In this document: in pieces, positions 51,807 to 60,566 of the stretch
Position numbering within the stretch: the stretch's first letter is position 1
How the letters are laid out: each line of letters starts with the position of its first letter
Assembly: GCF_000785105.2 (NCBI RefSeq)
Contig: NZ_CP018906.1
Span: 1 to 64,000, forward strand
DNA from: Lentilactobacillus curieae
Lineage (GTDB): Bacteria; Bacillota; Bacilli; Lactobacillales; Lactobacillaceae
Length of the DNA stretch: 64,000 nt
Direction: 5' to 3'
Program-made: the position numbers and the translations under genes
The notes under the pieces: generated by a model
The model's database searches: none
Told to the model about the DNA's origin: nothing
Seen by the model: the letters and a program-made list of their open reading frames with translations, nothing else

Positions 51807-53198
51807 TTAGTAGTAAATCACCACTGGTTCATTGACTGAGGTATACTTGAACACTTTTCCCATTACCGAAGGTGGATTATTCACACACCCGTGAGAATGG
51901 TACTGAGACCTTGCGCTAGGGTTTCCATAGACGGAAGCTGGTTGCCAAGGTGAATCATGCAATCCAACCCCATCAGTTGTAATTGGTACCCAGTAATTTA
52001 CAGGAGAAGCATACTTAGAACCATCGTTGTTCTTGCCTCGTAACGTTGCGTGGCGTTGCTTATAAAGAATGTAGAAGGTTCCCTGCGGTGTCTTATTACC
52101 GCCAGTAACTGTTCCCGACATTACTGGTGTTTTAACTTTCAATTTGCCGTTTACGTAAACGTATTCCATTAGGTTTTTAAGGTCAACCTCAACTCTGGTT
52201 TTCCCAACGTTCTTCTCTCCATAACCACGACCAATTGCATAGTGTTTTAGATTCATCGTTGTCTTAGCATTAGCCTGTAAATGCTTCATAATGTTCTTGG
52301 TGAGTGCTGTCTGGTTGACTTGCCAGCCGTATGTTCCACCTTGCACTACTCTTGTCTGTCCAGAATGAACTTTTAGTTTGTATGGTTTTCCGAGCGTATC
52401 AATCTTGTTAGCAAGTTGCTTGATTCTAGCTGCCAATTTAGATGAATCAAACTTGTACTTTCCTGGTGCAGTTTGAACTGCATTTGTTAGGTAGTCACTT
52501 GCTTTGAACTTCAAGTCTTTATTGTAAGTTTTAACGGTGACTTTATGGTTCATTAACTCTTGGAGCTTTTGCTTCTCATCTTTAACTGCCTGACTGCTTG
52601 GGCTGTCGATCTTCAGCACTTTTTTAGGAACTGAAATTTCCAAATCCCGCTTAGCCTGGTACTTAAATTGCTTTACCATCCACTTTTTATCAAGCTGGGT
52701 ACCTTGGGTCCCTTCCTTGACAACGACCTTACCATCGACCAAGTTAACCTTGGTGTTGGTGGTTGGCTTTTTAGCAGCATTAATTTCATCTACCTGTTTT
52801 TTAAACTTTGGAAGTAAAACAGTTAGCCGCTTGGTTTGCTGAGCCTTTGAAATTGCTACCCCAGTTGTCATCGATGGGTTGGCTAACATACTCATCGAAC
52901 TACGGTTATTAAATAACTCCGAAACCTGTGCTTGGTCCACTTTAACTCGCGAACCTTTTACAACTAAATCATTAGTTTTATTGCCGGCAGCCGTGTTTAA
53001 TTTATCAGTCGCTTGAGCAATAGTTAGCCCCGAAACGTTAACCCCATTGATATTCGCCATCTTAAAGTGGTTCCGGTAATAACCCCAAACTCCCATACTA
53101 CCGATTACAGCCACAGTTAAAACTGATGCCACCCCGACTTTAAGCCTACGGGCTCTCTTTTGTTTTTGTTTATTTTTATGTTGTTCTCTTCTTGTCAA
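51807..53198 (-). CDS. L,D-transpeptidase with PG-binding (YoaR-like) domains
   Basis: 463 residues: short basic cytosolic tail (TRREQHKNKQKQKRARRLK), one TM helix, then repeats of PG_binding_4 type (NINGVNVSGLTIAQATDKLN; and LTNAVQTAPGKYKFDSSKL), ending in a YkuD domain with YHSHGCVNNPPSVMG (Cys nucleophile). Membrane-anchored peptidoglycan cross-linker. TTG at 53198 follows AGGCAGG; a longer ORF start (53300) has poor context. Second LDT in the window besides 16477-17010. Confidence 0.88.
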   Translation of the reverse strand: MTRREQHKNKQKQKRARRLKVGVASVLTVAVIGSMGVWGYYRNHFKMANINGVNVSGLTIAQATDKLNTAAGNKTNDLVVKGSRVKVDQAQVSELFNNRSSMSMLANPSMTTGVAISKAQQTKRLTVLLPKFKKQVDEINAAKKPTTNTKVNLVDGKVVVKEGTQGTQLDKKWMVKQFKYQAKRDLEISVPKKVLKIDSPSSQAVKDEKQKLQELMNHKVTVKTYNKDLKFKASDYLTNAVQTAPGKYKFDSSKLAARIKQLANKIDTLGKPYKLKVHSGQTRVVQGGTYGWQVNQTALTKNIMKHLQANAKTTMNLKHYAIGRGYGEKNVGKTRVEVDLKNLMEYVYVNGKLKVKTPVMSGTVTGGNKTPQGTFYILYKQRHATLRGKNNDGSKYASPVNYWVPITTDGVGLHDSPWQPASVYGNPSARSQYHSHGCVNNPPSVMGKVFKYTSVNEPVVIYY

Positions 53199-53372
53199 TT
53201 CCCCGTACCTGCCTTTTATATTCCCTTGATATCCATTATGTACGACTTTATTGTAAGCATGAAAGCTTTGGGTTACCACTAATATAACTTTTTTTGACAA
53301 TCCTTAATTAAATCTTCACATTTTAGGGGTAAAATTTGTTTAACGCAAAATTAATTTGATTGGAGACATATT

Positions 53373-53801
53373 ATGAAGCTAACTGTTGGTCAAGGAAAGC
53401 CAATTCGGGCTGCCGCAAGCTTTGTTAGAATGAACGTTTTTGTTATCGAACGTCACATCAAACTAACAGATGAGTTTGACGATAAAGATAGTGATACCAT
53501 GACATACGCAGTAATGTTTGATGGCGAAACGCCGGTAGCAACTGCTCGTTTTGAATCACCTGATGAGCGAACGTTAAAAATCGGTAGAGTCGCTACTTTA
53601 AAAGATTACCGTGGACAAGGTCTCGGTGCCCAAGTTCTTACAGCTCTCGAAGAAGTAGCCAAATCTAGAGGCAAAACAACCTCATTAATTCATAGTGAAG
53701 TAACCGCCCAGGGATTTTACGAATCGCTTGGCTATCAGGCGTCATCGGATGTATTTGTTGAAGACGGCGTTGACTGCATAATTGTCGAAAAATCATTTTA
53801 A
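53373..53801 (+). CDS. GNAT-family N-acetyltransferase (ElaA/YjcF-like)
   Basis: 142 residues: VRMNVFVIERHIKLTDEFDDKDSDTMTYAVMFDGETPVATARFE, IGRVATLKDYRGQGLGAQVLTALEEVA (acetyl-CoA loop RGQGLG), FYESLGYQASSDVFVEDGVDCIIVEKSF. RBS TTGGAGA. Ends 25 nt before the sugar acetyltransferase gene, likely co-transcribed. Confidence 0.88.
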   Translation: MKLTVGQGKPIRAAASFVRMNVFVIERHIKLTDEFDDKDSDTMTYAVMFDGETPVATARFESPDERTLKIGRVATLKDYRGQGLGAQVLTALEEVAKSRGKTTSLIHSEVTAQGFYESLGYQASSDVFVEDGVDCIIVEKSF

Positions 53802-53825
53802 AATTATGGTAAAGGAATGAACACG

Positions 53826-54395
53826 ATGAAAACAGAAAAAGAAAAATTCTTAGCAGGTGAACCATACAATATCATGGATCCAGAATTGGCAGCAGAAGAA
53901 ACTACGGCTCGCCGTTTATGCAAACAGATGAATGAACTTGATGACACAGCAACCAAAGAAAAAGATCACATTATTCGCCAACTTTTCGGTTCAGTCGGCA
54001 AATCTCCTTGGGTTCAACCTAACTTCCGTTGTGACTTTGGATACAACATTCACGTTGGGGATTACTTTATGTGTAATTACGACAACGTTATTTTAGATAT
54101 CGCGCCCGTTACCATTGGTGATCACTGTATGCTTGCCCCTCACGTTCAAATTTATGCAGCCTACCATCCAAAAGATCCTAAGGGTCGTGAAGACTTTATC
54201 GGTTTGGGCAAACCTGTTACCCTTGGCGACCACGTTTGGGTCGGTGGTGGCTCAGTAATTTTGCCAGGAGTAACTTTAGGAAATAACGTAATTGTTGGTG
54301 CAAACTCAACTGTCACTAAATCGTTTGGGGACAACGTTATTATCGCCGGTAATCCAGCACGAGTAATTAGTGAAAATCTGCCGGAAGAAAAATAA
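53826..54395 (+). CDS. Maltose/galactoside O-acetyltransferase-like
   Basis: 189 residues: N-terminal Mac domain (KEKFLAGEPYNIMDPELAAEETTARRLCKQMN), then left-handed beta-helix hexapeptides (FGYNIHVGDYFMCNYDNVILDIAPVTIGDHCMLAPHVQIY; the His in AAYHPKDP region; WVGGGSVILPGVTLGNNVIVGANSTV). Trimeric acetyl-CoA:sugar O-acetyltransferase. ATG at 53826 is spaced 9 nt from AAAGGA; 53817 touches that site. Confidence 0.9.
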   Translation: MKTEKEKFLAGEPYNIMDPELAAEETTARRLCKQMNELDDTATKEKDHIIRQLFGSVGKSPWVQPNFRCDFGYNIHVGDYFMCNYDNVILDIAPVTIGDHCMLAPHVQIYAAYHPKDPKGREDFIGLGKPVTLGDHVWVGGGSVILPGVTLGNNVIVGANSTVTKSFGDNVIIAGNPARVISENLPEEK

Positions 54396-54410
54396 TTTTA
54401 AAAAAACTGT

Positions 54411-54439
54411 TGACTTGATTAAAAAATGGGTGTAAATTC
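54411..54439 (+). promoter_or_regulatory. Promoter of Ile T-box leader
   Basis: TTGACT, 17-bp spacer, TAAATT. Confidence 0.65.
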
Positions 54440-54445
54440 GTACCA

Positions 54446-54735
54446 ATCATTAAATTCAAATTAAAAGCAATGAAGAGAAACGCTAATGTTTCCGGGTAAT
54501 CAGAAAGGTGTCGGTCGATGAAAGACACCCAACGGTAACTGTCAGCGATCGTCTCTAAGCTACGCAATTAAACTTAAAGTAAATTGCGTTGGGAGCACCC
54601 ATTACAGTGTCGACGTATCGTTTTTAACCGTACGTTTAAGGTAGCGTCAGCAATGACGTTATAAATTATAGGTGGTACCGCGCAGAAGCGTCCTATCAAT
54701 GCACTAAGTGTGTTGATAGGACGCTTTTTTGAATT
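54446..54735 (+). promoter_or_regulatory. T-box riboswitch, probably Ile-specific
   Basis: T-box core AGGTGGTACCGCG (54670-54682) followed by terminator AGCGTCCTATCAA/TTGATAGGACGCTTTTTT (54687-54730). Stem I closes with AGAGA..CGCT / AGCG..TCTCT, and the specifier bulge holds ATC (54548-54550, in GCGATCGTCTCT), giving Ile. Controls the two downstream ORFs. Confidence 0.82.
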
Positions 54736-54766
54736 TAATGAATTTTACTTAAGGGTGGTGAGGACA

Positions 54767-54871
54767 ATGAAATCGGAGATTATCATCCCGGAAAATGATC
54801 CGGGCCAGATTCAGATTATAAATCAAAAGACGACTATGGTTCTCGCCGACAATGGCAGAACCAACATATAA
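54767..54871 (+). CDS. Small (34 aa) ORF between T-box and hydratase
   Basis: ATG at 54767 behind GGTGAGG; the product begins MKSEIIIPENDPGQ and has six Ile in the first half (8 of 34 overall). Ends one base before the longest start of the next ORF. Not in a known family. Could be a small regulatory or leader protein, or simply an operon member; its context (T-box upstream, strong RBS) supports real translation. Confidence 0.6.
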   Translation: MKSEIIIPENDPGQIQIINQKTTMVLADNGRTNI

Positions 54872-54886
54872 ATGGAGGCTATGCTT

Positions 54887-55705
54887 ATGGATACCCAAGT
54901 AAAGGAACAAACTAATGAATTGACGGACACACAGAAAGAATTTGCAAAGAAACTATTTGATGCATACCAAACTCATCGGCCATTAAAAGAAGCTGACTTT
55001 TCAAACGTAGTAACCGATGAGGAATCGGCCTATGCCGTGCAAAGAAAATTCACTGAAATGAAAGATGAAGAAGTTGGTGGCTACAAAGTATCCCTGACTA
55101 GTAAACAGACCCAAGACATGTTTGATTCAGACTCACCGCTTTACGGTGCCCAGGTTAAGAGTCACTTCATGGAATCAGGAGTTACCCTTCATGGATCAGA
55201 GCTTATGGAACCCCTAGCCGAAGTTGAAATGATGTTTACCGCCACAGAAGATCTTTCAGCCAGTGACTCGCCAGAAGAACTTATGCGTAAAACTAAAGTA
55301 GCTCCAGCAGTGGAAGCTCCAGACTCACGGTTTGAAGATTGGTTCCCAGCGTTATCAAAGTACATGGTAATGTCTGACGCAGCAGTTGGTGGTTACGTTG
55401 TGTATGGACAAGAAGTTAAAACTACTGACCTTTTTGACTCACCTGAGGAACTAGCTCACGTTGAATGTGAACTATTCCATGATGGTAAAAAACTAAAGGA
55501 TGGCCAATCCTCAGAAGTCCTTGGGAATCCACTAGAATCACTACACTGGTTAGCCGAAAAGCTAGAATCTCAAGGAACTCCCCTACGCGCTGGTCAACGT
55601 GTATCAAGTGGAACTTTCCTACTTCCAGAAAGCCTCCGAAAAGGAGACTGGAAAGCAACCTTCAACAAAGGTTTCGGTTCTGTTTTCCTACATGTAACTG
55701 AATAA
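54887..55705 (+). CDS. 2-keto-4-pentenoate hydratase-like protein
   Basis: 272 residues: TDEESAYAVQRKFTEMKDEEVGGYKVSLTSKQTQDMFDSDSPLYGAQVKSHF, LMEPLAEVEMMFTATEDL, VMSDAAVGGYVVYGQ, LGNPLESLHWLAEKLESQGTPLRAGQRVSSGTFLLP. This is the MhpD/FAH-like hydratase pattern with the Glu-Glu metal motif (EVEMMF). ATG at 54887 is spaced 8 nt from GGAGG. In degradation pathways it hydrates 2-oxo-4-pentenoate; here, under Ile T-box control, the natural substrate is unclear. Confidence 0.85.
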   Translation: MDTQVKEQTNELTDTQKEFAKKLFDAYQTHRPLKEADFSNVVTDEESAYAVQRKFTEMKDEEVGGYKVSLTSKQTQDMFDSDSPLYGAQVKSHFMESGVTLHGSELMEPLAEVEMMFTATEDLSASDSPEELMRKTKVAPAVEAPDSRFEDWFPALSKYMVMSDAAVGGYVVYGQEVKTTDLFDSPEELAHVECELFHDGKKLKDGQSSEVLGNPLESLHWLAEKLESQGTPLRAGQRVSSGTFLLPESLRKGDWKATFNKGFGSVFLHVTE

Positions 55706-56010
55706 CGTCAGCCGATTTTCTTATAAATTACCCACTTTAACAATCCATAAAAATCACACATATATTCCCATCCGGACAAAGTCCGATATCATAGAAAAAT
55801 TCAACTTGAGGTCGTTAACCACCAAATCACAGGCGGTTAACGACCTTTATTGCTGGCCAAAAAATTAAAATGTTTTTAATTTAATTTTTTAATGGGCATG
55901 TAATCCCCGTGGTTATGCCATTGTGATGTTTTGAATTATATATACTTTTAATGAGAATTCTGCTATGATAACTGGTGTTATATTTTATTACATGACGTAG
56001 GAGGATCACT
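55706..56010. other. Intergenic region before glnP-like gene
   Basis: Contains the hydratase terminator (55809-55850), an inverted repeat AATGGGCAT...ATGCCATT (about 55890-55922), and an extended -10 TGCTATGAT (55961-55969) for the glnPQ-like operon. No ORF of note. Confidence 0.6.
55809..55850 (+). terminator. Terminator of the Ile T-box operon
   Basis: Twelve-pair stem AGGTCGTTAACC/GGTTAACGACCT followed by T-rich sequence. Confidence 0.8.
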
Positions 56011-58155
56011 ATGAAGCACAAATTTATTAAGGTGCTCAGTCTATTGGTATTATTCGCTTCACTTGGTGTCTTTTTTTCAAGCACATCAATAAATGCCCGG
56101 GCTGAGAAAACCTACCAAATCGGAACTGACGTTACTTACCCCCCATTTGAGTTTGCAAATAAGCAGAACAAATATATCGGGATTGACGTTGACATTATGA
56201 ATGCCATCGCCAAAGAAGAAGGTTTTAAGGTCAACATCAAGCCTGTTGGTTTTAACGCAGCGGTTCAGTCCTTAGATGCTGGCCAAATTGATGGTGTGAT
56301 TGCCGGAATGACGATGACTCCTGAACGAGTAGCTAAGTTCGACTTTGGAACTCCCTACTATAAAACCGGTGTAGTCATGGCTGTTCAAAAGAACAGTAAA
56401 ATCAAAGATTTCAAGCAGCTAAAAGGAAAAAAGGTTGCAATTAAAACCGGTACCGCTGCAGCGGCGTATGCTCAGAGTATTCAAAAGAAATATGGTTTTA
56501 AAACTGTCACCTTTGATGATTCTGATAACATGTATCAAGACGTTACCACTGGTAACTCGGTAGCATGTTTTGAAGATCAACCAGTCATGCAATATGCGAT
56601 TAAGCAAGGCATGAAGTTAAAAATCGTTACCCAGCCTGCTAACCAAGGATATTATGGTTTCGCTGTTCAAAAAGGTAAAAATAAGGAATTAGTCAAAAAG
56701 TTCAACTCAGGTTTAAAGAAAATCAAAACTAACGGAACTTATAACAAGATCGTTGGTAAGTACTTAGGAAATGGTGACAACTCAAAGGTTAAGGGCAAAA
56801 CCTTTACTATTGGGACTGATGTGACCTTCCCACCATTTGAATTTGCCAACAAGAAGAATAAGTACGTTGGTATCGATATGGATTTAATTAGAGCAATTGC
56901 TCAAGAACAAGGATTTAAAGTAAAGGTAAAGGCCCTCGGATTTAACGCTGCGGTTCAATCACTTGAATCTGGCCAAATCGATGGTGTTATTGCTGGAATG
57001 TCGATCACTCCGGAACGTAAAGCCCAATTTGATTTCTCGTCGCCTTACTATAGTTCAGGTGTTGTTATGGCAGTGAACCCTAAAGGTAACGTAAAGAGTC
57101 TCAAAGACCTTAAAGGTAAGAAAGTTGCCATCAAGACTGGGACTGCAGGAGCAGATTACGCTAACAGTATTAAGAAGAAGTATGGGTTCAAAACCGTTAC
57201 TTTTGACGATTCAAACAACATGTATCAAGATGTCATCACTGGTAACTCAGCCGCATGTTTTGAAGATCAGCCAGTTATGCAGTACGCAATCAAGCAAGGT
57301 ACCAAACTAAAAATCGTTACCAACCCTGCCGAATCTGGCGCCTACGGTTTTGCAGTTAAAAAAGGTAAAAATCAAGCCTTACTATCAGCATTCAACACGG
57401 GCTTAAAGGACTTAAAGGCAAGTGGTGCTTATGATGATATTGTTGCCAAGTACTTAGGTACCGATCAAGGAAAGAAAATTAAAGCTAGTGATGATAGTTC
57501 TGACCGGACATTCTTCGGGCTAATCAAGCAGAATAAAGGAGCTTTACTTAGTGGTCTGTCAGAAACCCTTTGGTTAACCGTTGTTTCGATTTTCTTTGCA
57601 ACGATTTTTGGAATCATTGTTGGTTTGATGGGAGTTGTTCCAAGTAAATTTACCAATGGCCTATCAACAACCATTATTTATATTTTCCGGGGTTTGCCAC
57701 TTCTTGTGCTCGCCCTATTCATCTATACTGGTATTCCAAGTTTGACTGGTACAAAAATTCCAGCATTCATTGCCGGGGTTGTAACCTTGACGTTTAACGA
57801 AGGTGCCTACATTGCAGCGTTCGTGAAGGGTGGAATTCAAGCAGTAGATTCTGGTCAAATGGAAGCTGCTCGAAGCCTTGGATTACCGTTTGGTAAATCG
57901 ATGAGGAAAGTTATTCTGCCACAAGGAATCAGGATCATGATTCCATCATTCATCAACCAATTCATCATTACATTGAAAGATACCTCAATCTTGTCAATTA
58001 TTGGATTACTAGAATTGACCCAAACTGGTAAGATTATCATTGCCAGAAACCTTGAAGGGTTTAAGGTTTGGGCAATCATCGCGGTAATTTACCTGGTTAT
58101 AATCACCCTCTTAACTTGGTTATCCAATTGGGTACAAAGGAGAACTAAACTATGA
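56011..58155 (+). CDS. glnP: Amino-acid ABC transporter, two substrate-binding domains fused to permease
   Basis: 714 residues: signal-like [27 protein letters not shown]1 (about 32-250, [17 protein letters not shown]), SBD2 (about 262-485, [17 protein letters not shown]), then a permease with EAA loop ([29 protein letters not shown]). This is GlnP of the LAB GlnPQ transporter for Gln/Asn/Glu-like substrates. The two SBDs are far more alike than expected for the Lactococcus protein (long identical runs), hinting at a duplication or gene conversion. Overlaps glnQ by 4 nt; RBS AGGAGG. Confidence 0.92.
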   Translation: MKHKFIKVLSLLVLFASLGVFFSSTSINARAEKTYQIGTDVTYPPFEFANKQNKYIGIDVDIMNAIAKEEGFKVNIKPVGFNAAVQSLDAGQIDGVIAGMTMTPERVAKFDFGTPYYKTGVVMAVQKNSKIKDFKQLKGKKVAIKTGTAAAAYAQSIQKKYGFKTVTFDDSDNMYQDVTTGNSVACFEDQPVMQYAIKQGMKLKIVTQPANQGYYGFAVQKGKNKELVKKFNSGLKKIKTNGTYNKIVGKYLGNGDNSKVKGKTFTIGTDVTFPPFEFANKKNKYVGIDMDLIRAIAQEQGFKVKVKALGFNAAVQSLESGQIDGVIAGMSITPERKAQFDFSSPYYSSGVVMAVNPKGNVKSLKDLKGKKVAIKTGTAGADYANSIKKKYGFKTVTFDDSNNMYQDVITGNSAACFEDQPVMQYAIKQGTKLKIVTNPAESGAYGFAVKKGKNQALLSAFNTGLKDLKASGAYDDIVAKYLGTDQGKKIKASDDSSDRTFFGLIKQNKGALLSGLSETLWLTVVSIFFATIFGIIVGLMGVVPSKFTNGLSTTIIYIFRGLPLLVLALFIYTGIPSLTGTKIPAFIAGVVTLTFNEGAYIAAFVKGGIQAVDSGQMEAARSLGLPFGKSMRKVILPQGIRIMIPSFINQFIITLKDTSILSIIGLLELTQTGKIIIARNLEGFKVWAIIAVIYLVIITLLTWLSNWVQRRTKL

Positions 58156-58904
58156 GCGAAAAAAATGAATCTGCAAAAGTAAAAGTAACTGGTCTCACAA
58201 AGAAGTATGGCGATAATTTGGTTCTTAAGGGAATCGATCTCTCCGTAAAAAATAACGAAGTGGTCGTTGTTATTGGCCCTTCTGGATCAGGAAAAAGTAC
58301 ATTCTTAAGAACATTAAACAAGCTTGAAGAACCATCTTCTGGTTCAATCATTATTGACGATGTAGATATTGCAAAGAAAGATACAGACATCAACACAGTC
58401 CGTGAAAATATTGGGATGGTTTTCCAACATTTTAATCTGTTTAATAACTTAACTGTCGGCGAAAACATCATGCTTGCCCCGGTACAACTCAAAAAAGAAA
58501 CTCCTGAAGATGCTGCTGAACATGCCAAGAAATTACTAAGTATGGTCGGATTGGCAGAAAAGTTCGATGCTAAAGTTCAGTCACTATCAGGTGGACAACA
58601 ACAACGGGTTGCAATCGCTCGTGCTTTAGCCATGAAGCCAGACGTAATGTTATTCGATGAACCAACCTCGGCCTTGGATCCTGAAATGGTTGGTGATGTA
58701 TTGGCCGTTATGAAGGATTTGGCCAAACAAGGTATGACTATGATCGTTGTTACCCATGAAATGGGATTTGCTAAGGAAGTTGCCGATCGTGTTGTCTTTG
58801 TTGATGATGGTCGGATTCTTGAACAAGGAACTCCAGAAGATGTATTTAATCACCCACAGAATGCCCGTCTCCAAGACTTCTTAAACAAGATTCTAAACGT
58901 TTAA
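58152..58904 (+). CDS. glnQ: Amino-acid ABC transporter ATP-binding protein
   Basis: 250 residues: Walker [11 protein letters not shown] loop [17 protein letters not shown], signature [15 protein letters not shown], Walker [15 protein letters not shown], switch His VVTHEMGFA. ATPase of the GlnPQ-like importer, translationally coupled to glnP. A terminator follows. Confidence 0.94.
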   Translation: MSEKNESAKVKVTGLTKKYGDNLVLKGIDLSVKNNEVVVVIGPSGSGKSTFLRTLNKLEEPSSGSIIIDDVDIAKKDTDINTVRENIGMVFQHFNLFNNLTVGENIMLAPVQLKKETPEDAAEHAKKLLSMVGLAEKFDAKVQSLSGGQQQRVAIARALAMKPDVMLFDEPTSALDPEMVGDVLAVMKDLAKQGMTMIVVTHEMGFAKEVADRVVFVDDGRILEQGTPEDVFNHPQNARLQDFLNKILNV

Positions 58905-58922
58905 AAAGCTATTCAATACACA

Positions 58923-58964
58923 AACACCCGTAACTAGCGAAATGCTAACTACGGGTGTTTTTTT
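58923..58964. terminator. Terminator of glnPQ-like operon
   Basis: Ten-pair stem AACACCCGTA/TACGGGTGTT followed by T7; also faces the convergent ProX-like gene. Confidence 0.88.
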
Positions 58965-58969
58965 GCGTT

Positions 58970-59461
58970 TTAAAAAATATCGGTGATAACCACTTGATTA
59001 CCATGCTGTTTGATAATGTTTACCAAATCCTTAGTTTTCATCCAGACAGTGGCTGTATTATCGTTTGGATGGACTCCAATAATCCCAGGGGCTTTAGTGA
59101 ACTGCTTATCTAGGTATAGGTCCACGTCATGTGCCTTGTTGTTAAGCAAGCCAAATGGCGTTACCGAACCAGGACTTAGACCAAGCTTATCTTTTAAAAC
59201 AGTCTCAGACGCAAATGATAAGTGTCTGGTTCCATGATCCTGGCTAAATTTCTTTAAGTCCACTCTATGGGAACCGTCTACTGTAATTAAATAATACTTT
59301 CTGTTCTTATCATCTCTAACGAAAATGTTTTTTGCATCTGCATTAGGATACGGGAGATTAACCTTACTGACTTCTTGCATGTTATACACGGCTTGGTGCT
59401 CAGTGACTTCAAACCAGACATCATGCTCGTCAAGAAACGAATAGATTTGTTACTTATCCAT
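58970..59461 (-). pseudogene. ProX/YbaK-like tRNA deacylase gene with early stop
   Basis: From ATG 59461 (RBS GGAGATAATCTTG) the frame reads MDK then TAA (59450-59452), then continues in the same frame QIYSFLDEHDVWFEVTEHQAVYNMQEVSK... to 58970. The continued frame is a typical prolyl-tRNA deacylase/YbaK-like protein (LPYPNADAKNIFVRDDKNRKYYLIT, LKDKLGLSPGSVTPFGLLN). Translation restarting at GTG 59389 would lose 24 residues at the N-terminus, including a conserved part of the family. A single substitution would restore the gene. Confidence 0.7.
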
Positions 59462-59491
59462 CAAGATTATCTCCAATTCAATATATACAAA

Positions 59492-59527
59492 GAAAGGAAG
59501 CATTGAATAATCAATGCTTCCTTTCAT
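59492..59527 (-). terminator. Terminator of rRNA-tRNA operon
   Basis: Perfect fifteen-pair stem GAAAGGAAGCATTGA/TCAATGCTTCCTTTC with loop ATAA, downstream of the last tRNA gene. Confidence 0.8.
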
Positions 59528-59551
59528 TAGCAAACTCGTGTAATTCTCTTA

Positions 59552-59635
59552 TACCGGAGGTGGGGTTCGAACCCACACGTCCTTGCGGACACTAGATTTT
59601 GAGTCTAGCGCGTCTGCCAGTTCCGCCACTCCGGC
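59552..59635 (-). tRNA. tRNA-Leu (anticodon CAA)
   Basis: Class II tRNA: acceptor GCCGGAG/CTCCGGT, anticodon loop CTCAAAA between CTAGA and TCTAG, variable arm TGTCCGCAAGGACG. Last tRNA of the rRNA-linked cluster. Confidence 0.93.
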
Positions 59636-59674
59636 AAAATAACTGATAAATATTAGAATAACATGATTGGAAAA

Positions 59675-59745
<71 letters not shown>

Positions 59746-59785
59746 AGAACAACCTCTGAAACCTCAATAAGAGATTCAAAGTAAT

Positions 59786-59806
59786 CTATTGCCTTACCAC
59801 TTGGAT
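59786..59806 (-). other. Partial tRNA-Cys remnant
   Basis: GCCTTACCACTTGG at 59791-59804 repeats exactly 14 nt of the tRNA-Cys D-arm region (59722-59735). No acceptor or anticodon stem can form, so this is a leftover of duplication in the gap between tRNA-Cys and tRNA-His. Confidence 0.5.
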
Positions 59807-59821
59807 ATCATCCAATCAAAG

Positions 59822-59895
59822 GGCGGTATGTGGGAATCGAACCCACGCGTGTCGGATCCACAAACCGATGTGTTAACCACTTCACCAATACCGCC
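59822..59895 (-). tRNA. tRNA-His (anticodon GTG)
   Basis: Anticodon loop TTGTGGA between TCGG and CCGA, acceptor GCGGTAT/ATACCGC extended by the G-1:C73 pair specific for tRNA-His, T arm GTGGG-TTCGATT-CCCAC. Confidence 0.93.
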
Positions 59896-59908
59896 ATAAC
59901 ATTATTAA

Positions 59909-59979
59909 CAGGGATAGTAGGAGTTGAACCCACACCGACGGTTTTGGAGACCGTAGTTCTACCATTAAACTATATCCCT
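59909..59979 (-). tRNA. tRNA-Trp (anticodon CCA)
   Basis: Acceptor AGGGATA/TATCCCT, discriminator G, anticodon loop CTCCAAA between ACGGT and ACCGT. Confidence 0.94.
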
Positions 59980-59980
59980 A

Positions 59981-60066
59981 TGGTGGAGGGGAGTGGATTC
60001 GAACCACCGAACCCGAAGGAGCGGATTTACAGTCCGCCGCGTTTAGCCAGACTTCGCTACCCCTCC
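59981..60066 (-). tRNA. tRNA-Tyr (anticodon GTA)
   Basis: Class II tRNA: acceptor GGAGGGG/CCCCTCC, anticodon loop CTGTAAA, variable arm CTCCTTCGGGTTC. A CCA follows the discriminator in the DNA. Confidence 0.94.
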
Positions 60067-60071
60067 ATAAA

Positions 60072-60144
60072 TGGCGCGGGACAGAATCGAACTGCCGACA
60101 CATGGAGCTTCAATCCATTGCTCTACCGACTGAGCTACCGAGCC
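60072..60144 (-). tRNA. tRNA-Phe (anticodon GAA)
   Basis: Anticodon loop TTGAAGC between ATGGA and TCCAT, T arm GGCAG-TTCGATT-CTGTC. The acceptor is GGCTCGG against CCGCGCC, leaving a T4-C69 mismatch where CCGAGCC would be expected. Confidence 0.9.
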
Positions 60145-60202
60145 AAATACCAGAGTATATAATGCTATATAATGTTGTGTATTCAATTGTAATACATAAC
60201 AA

Positions 60203-60277
60203 CGGTCCGTACGAGACTCGAACTCGTGATCTCCTGCGTGACAGGCAGGCGTCCTAAACCAACTAGACCAACGGACC
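60203..60277 (-). tRNA. tRNA-Asp (anticodon GTC)
   Basis: Acceptor GGTCCGT/ACGGACC, discriminator G, anticodon loop CTGTCAC between CCTGC and GCAGG. Confidence 0.94.
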
Positions 60278-60293
60278 AGTGCTGCTATGAAAA

Positions 60294-60366
60294 TGGAGGA
60301 TACAGGGATCGAACCTGTGACCTCCTGCTTGTAAGGCAGATGCTCTCCCAGCTGAGCTAATCCTCC
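60294..60366 (-). tRNA. tRNA-Val (anticodon TAC)
   Basis: Acceptor GGAGGAT/ATCCTCC, anticodon loop CTTACAA, T arm ACAGG-TTCGATC-CCTGT. Confidence 0.94.
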
Positions 60367-60372
60367 ATAAAG

Positions 60373-60444
60373 TGACCCGTACGGGATTTGAACCCATGTT
60401 ACCGCCGTGAAAGGGCGGTGTCTTAACCACTTGACCAACGGGTC
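60373..60444 (-). tRNA. tRNA-Glu (anticodon TTC)
   Basis: Acceptor GACCCGT/ACGGGTC, anticodon loop CTTTCAC between CCGCC and GGCGG. Canonical form, in contrast to the orphan tRNA-Glu(CTC) at 933-1006. Confidence 0.94.
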
Positions 60445-60460
60445 ATTCTCTTATTATTAA

Positions 60461-60552
60461 CGGAGAGTAAGGGATTCGAACCCTTGAAACAGGCGTTTAC
60501 CCGTTTACATCATTTCCAATGATGCTCCTTCGGCCAGCTCGGACAACTCTCC
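60461..60552 (-). tRNA. tRNA-Ser (anticodon GGA)
   Basis: Class II tRNA: acceptor GGAGAGT/ACTCTCC, anticodon loop TTGGAAA between CATCA and TGATG, variable arm with GGGTAAACGCCT. Confidence 0.93.
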
Positions 60553-60566
60553 ATTTTTAATAATAA

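Noticed and set aside
53200-53300. Longer N-terminus for the second L,D-transpeptidase
   Set aside because: The extra ~34 residues have no ribosome site at proper spacing and add nothing typical of the family.
54367-54567. Minus-strand ORF in the Ile T-box leader
   Set aside because: Overlaps the stem I region; no ribosome site.
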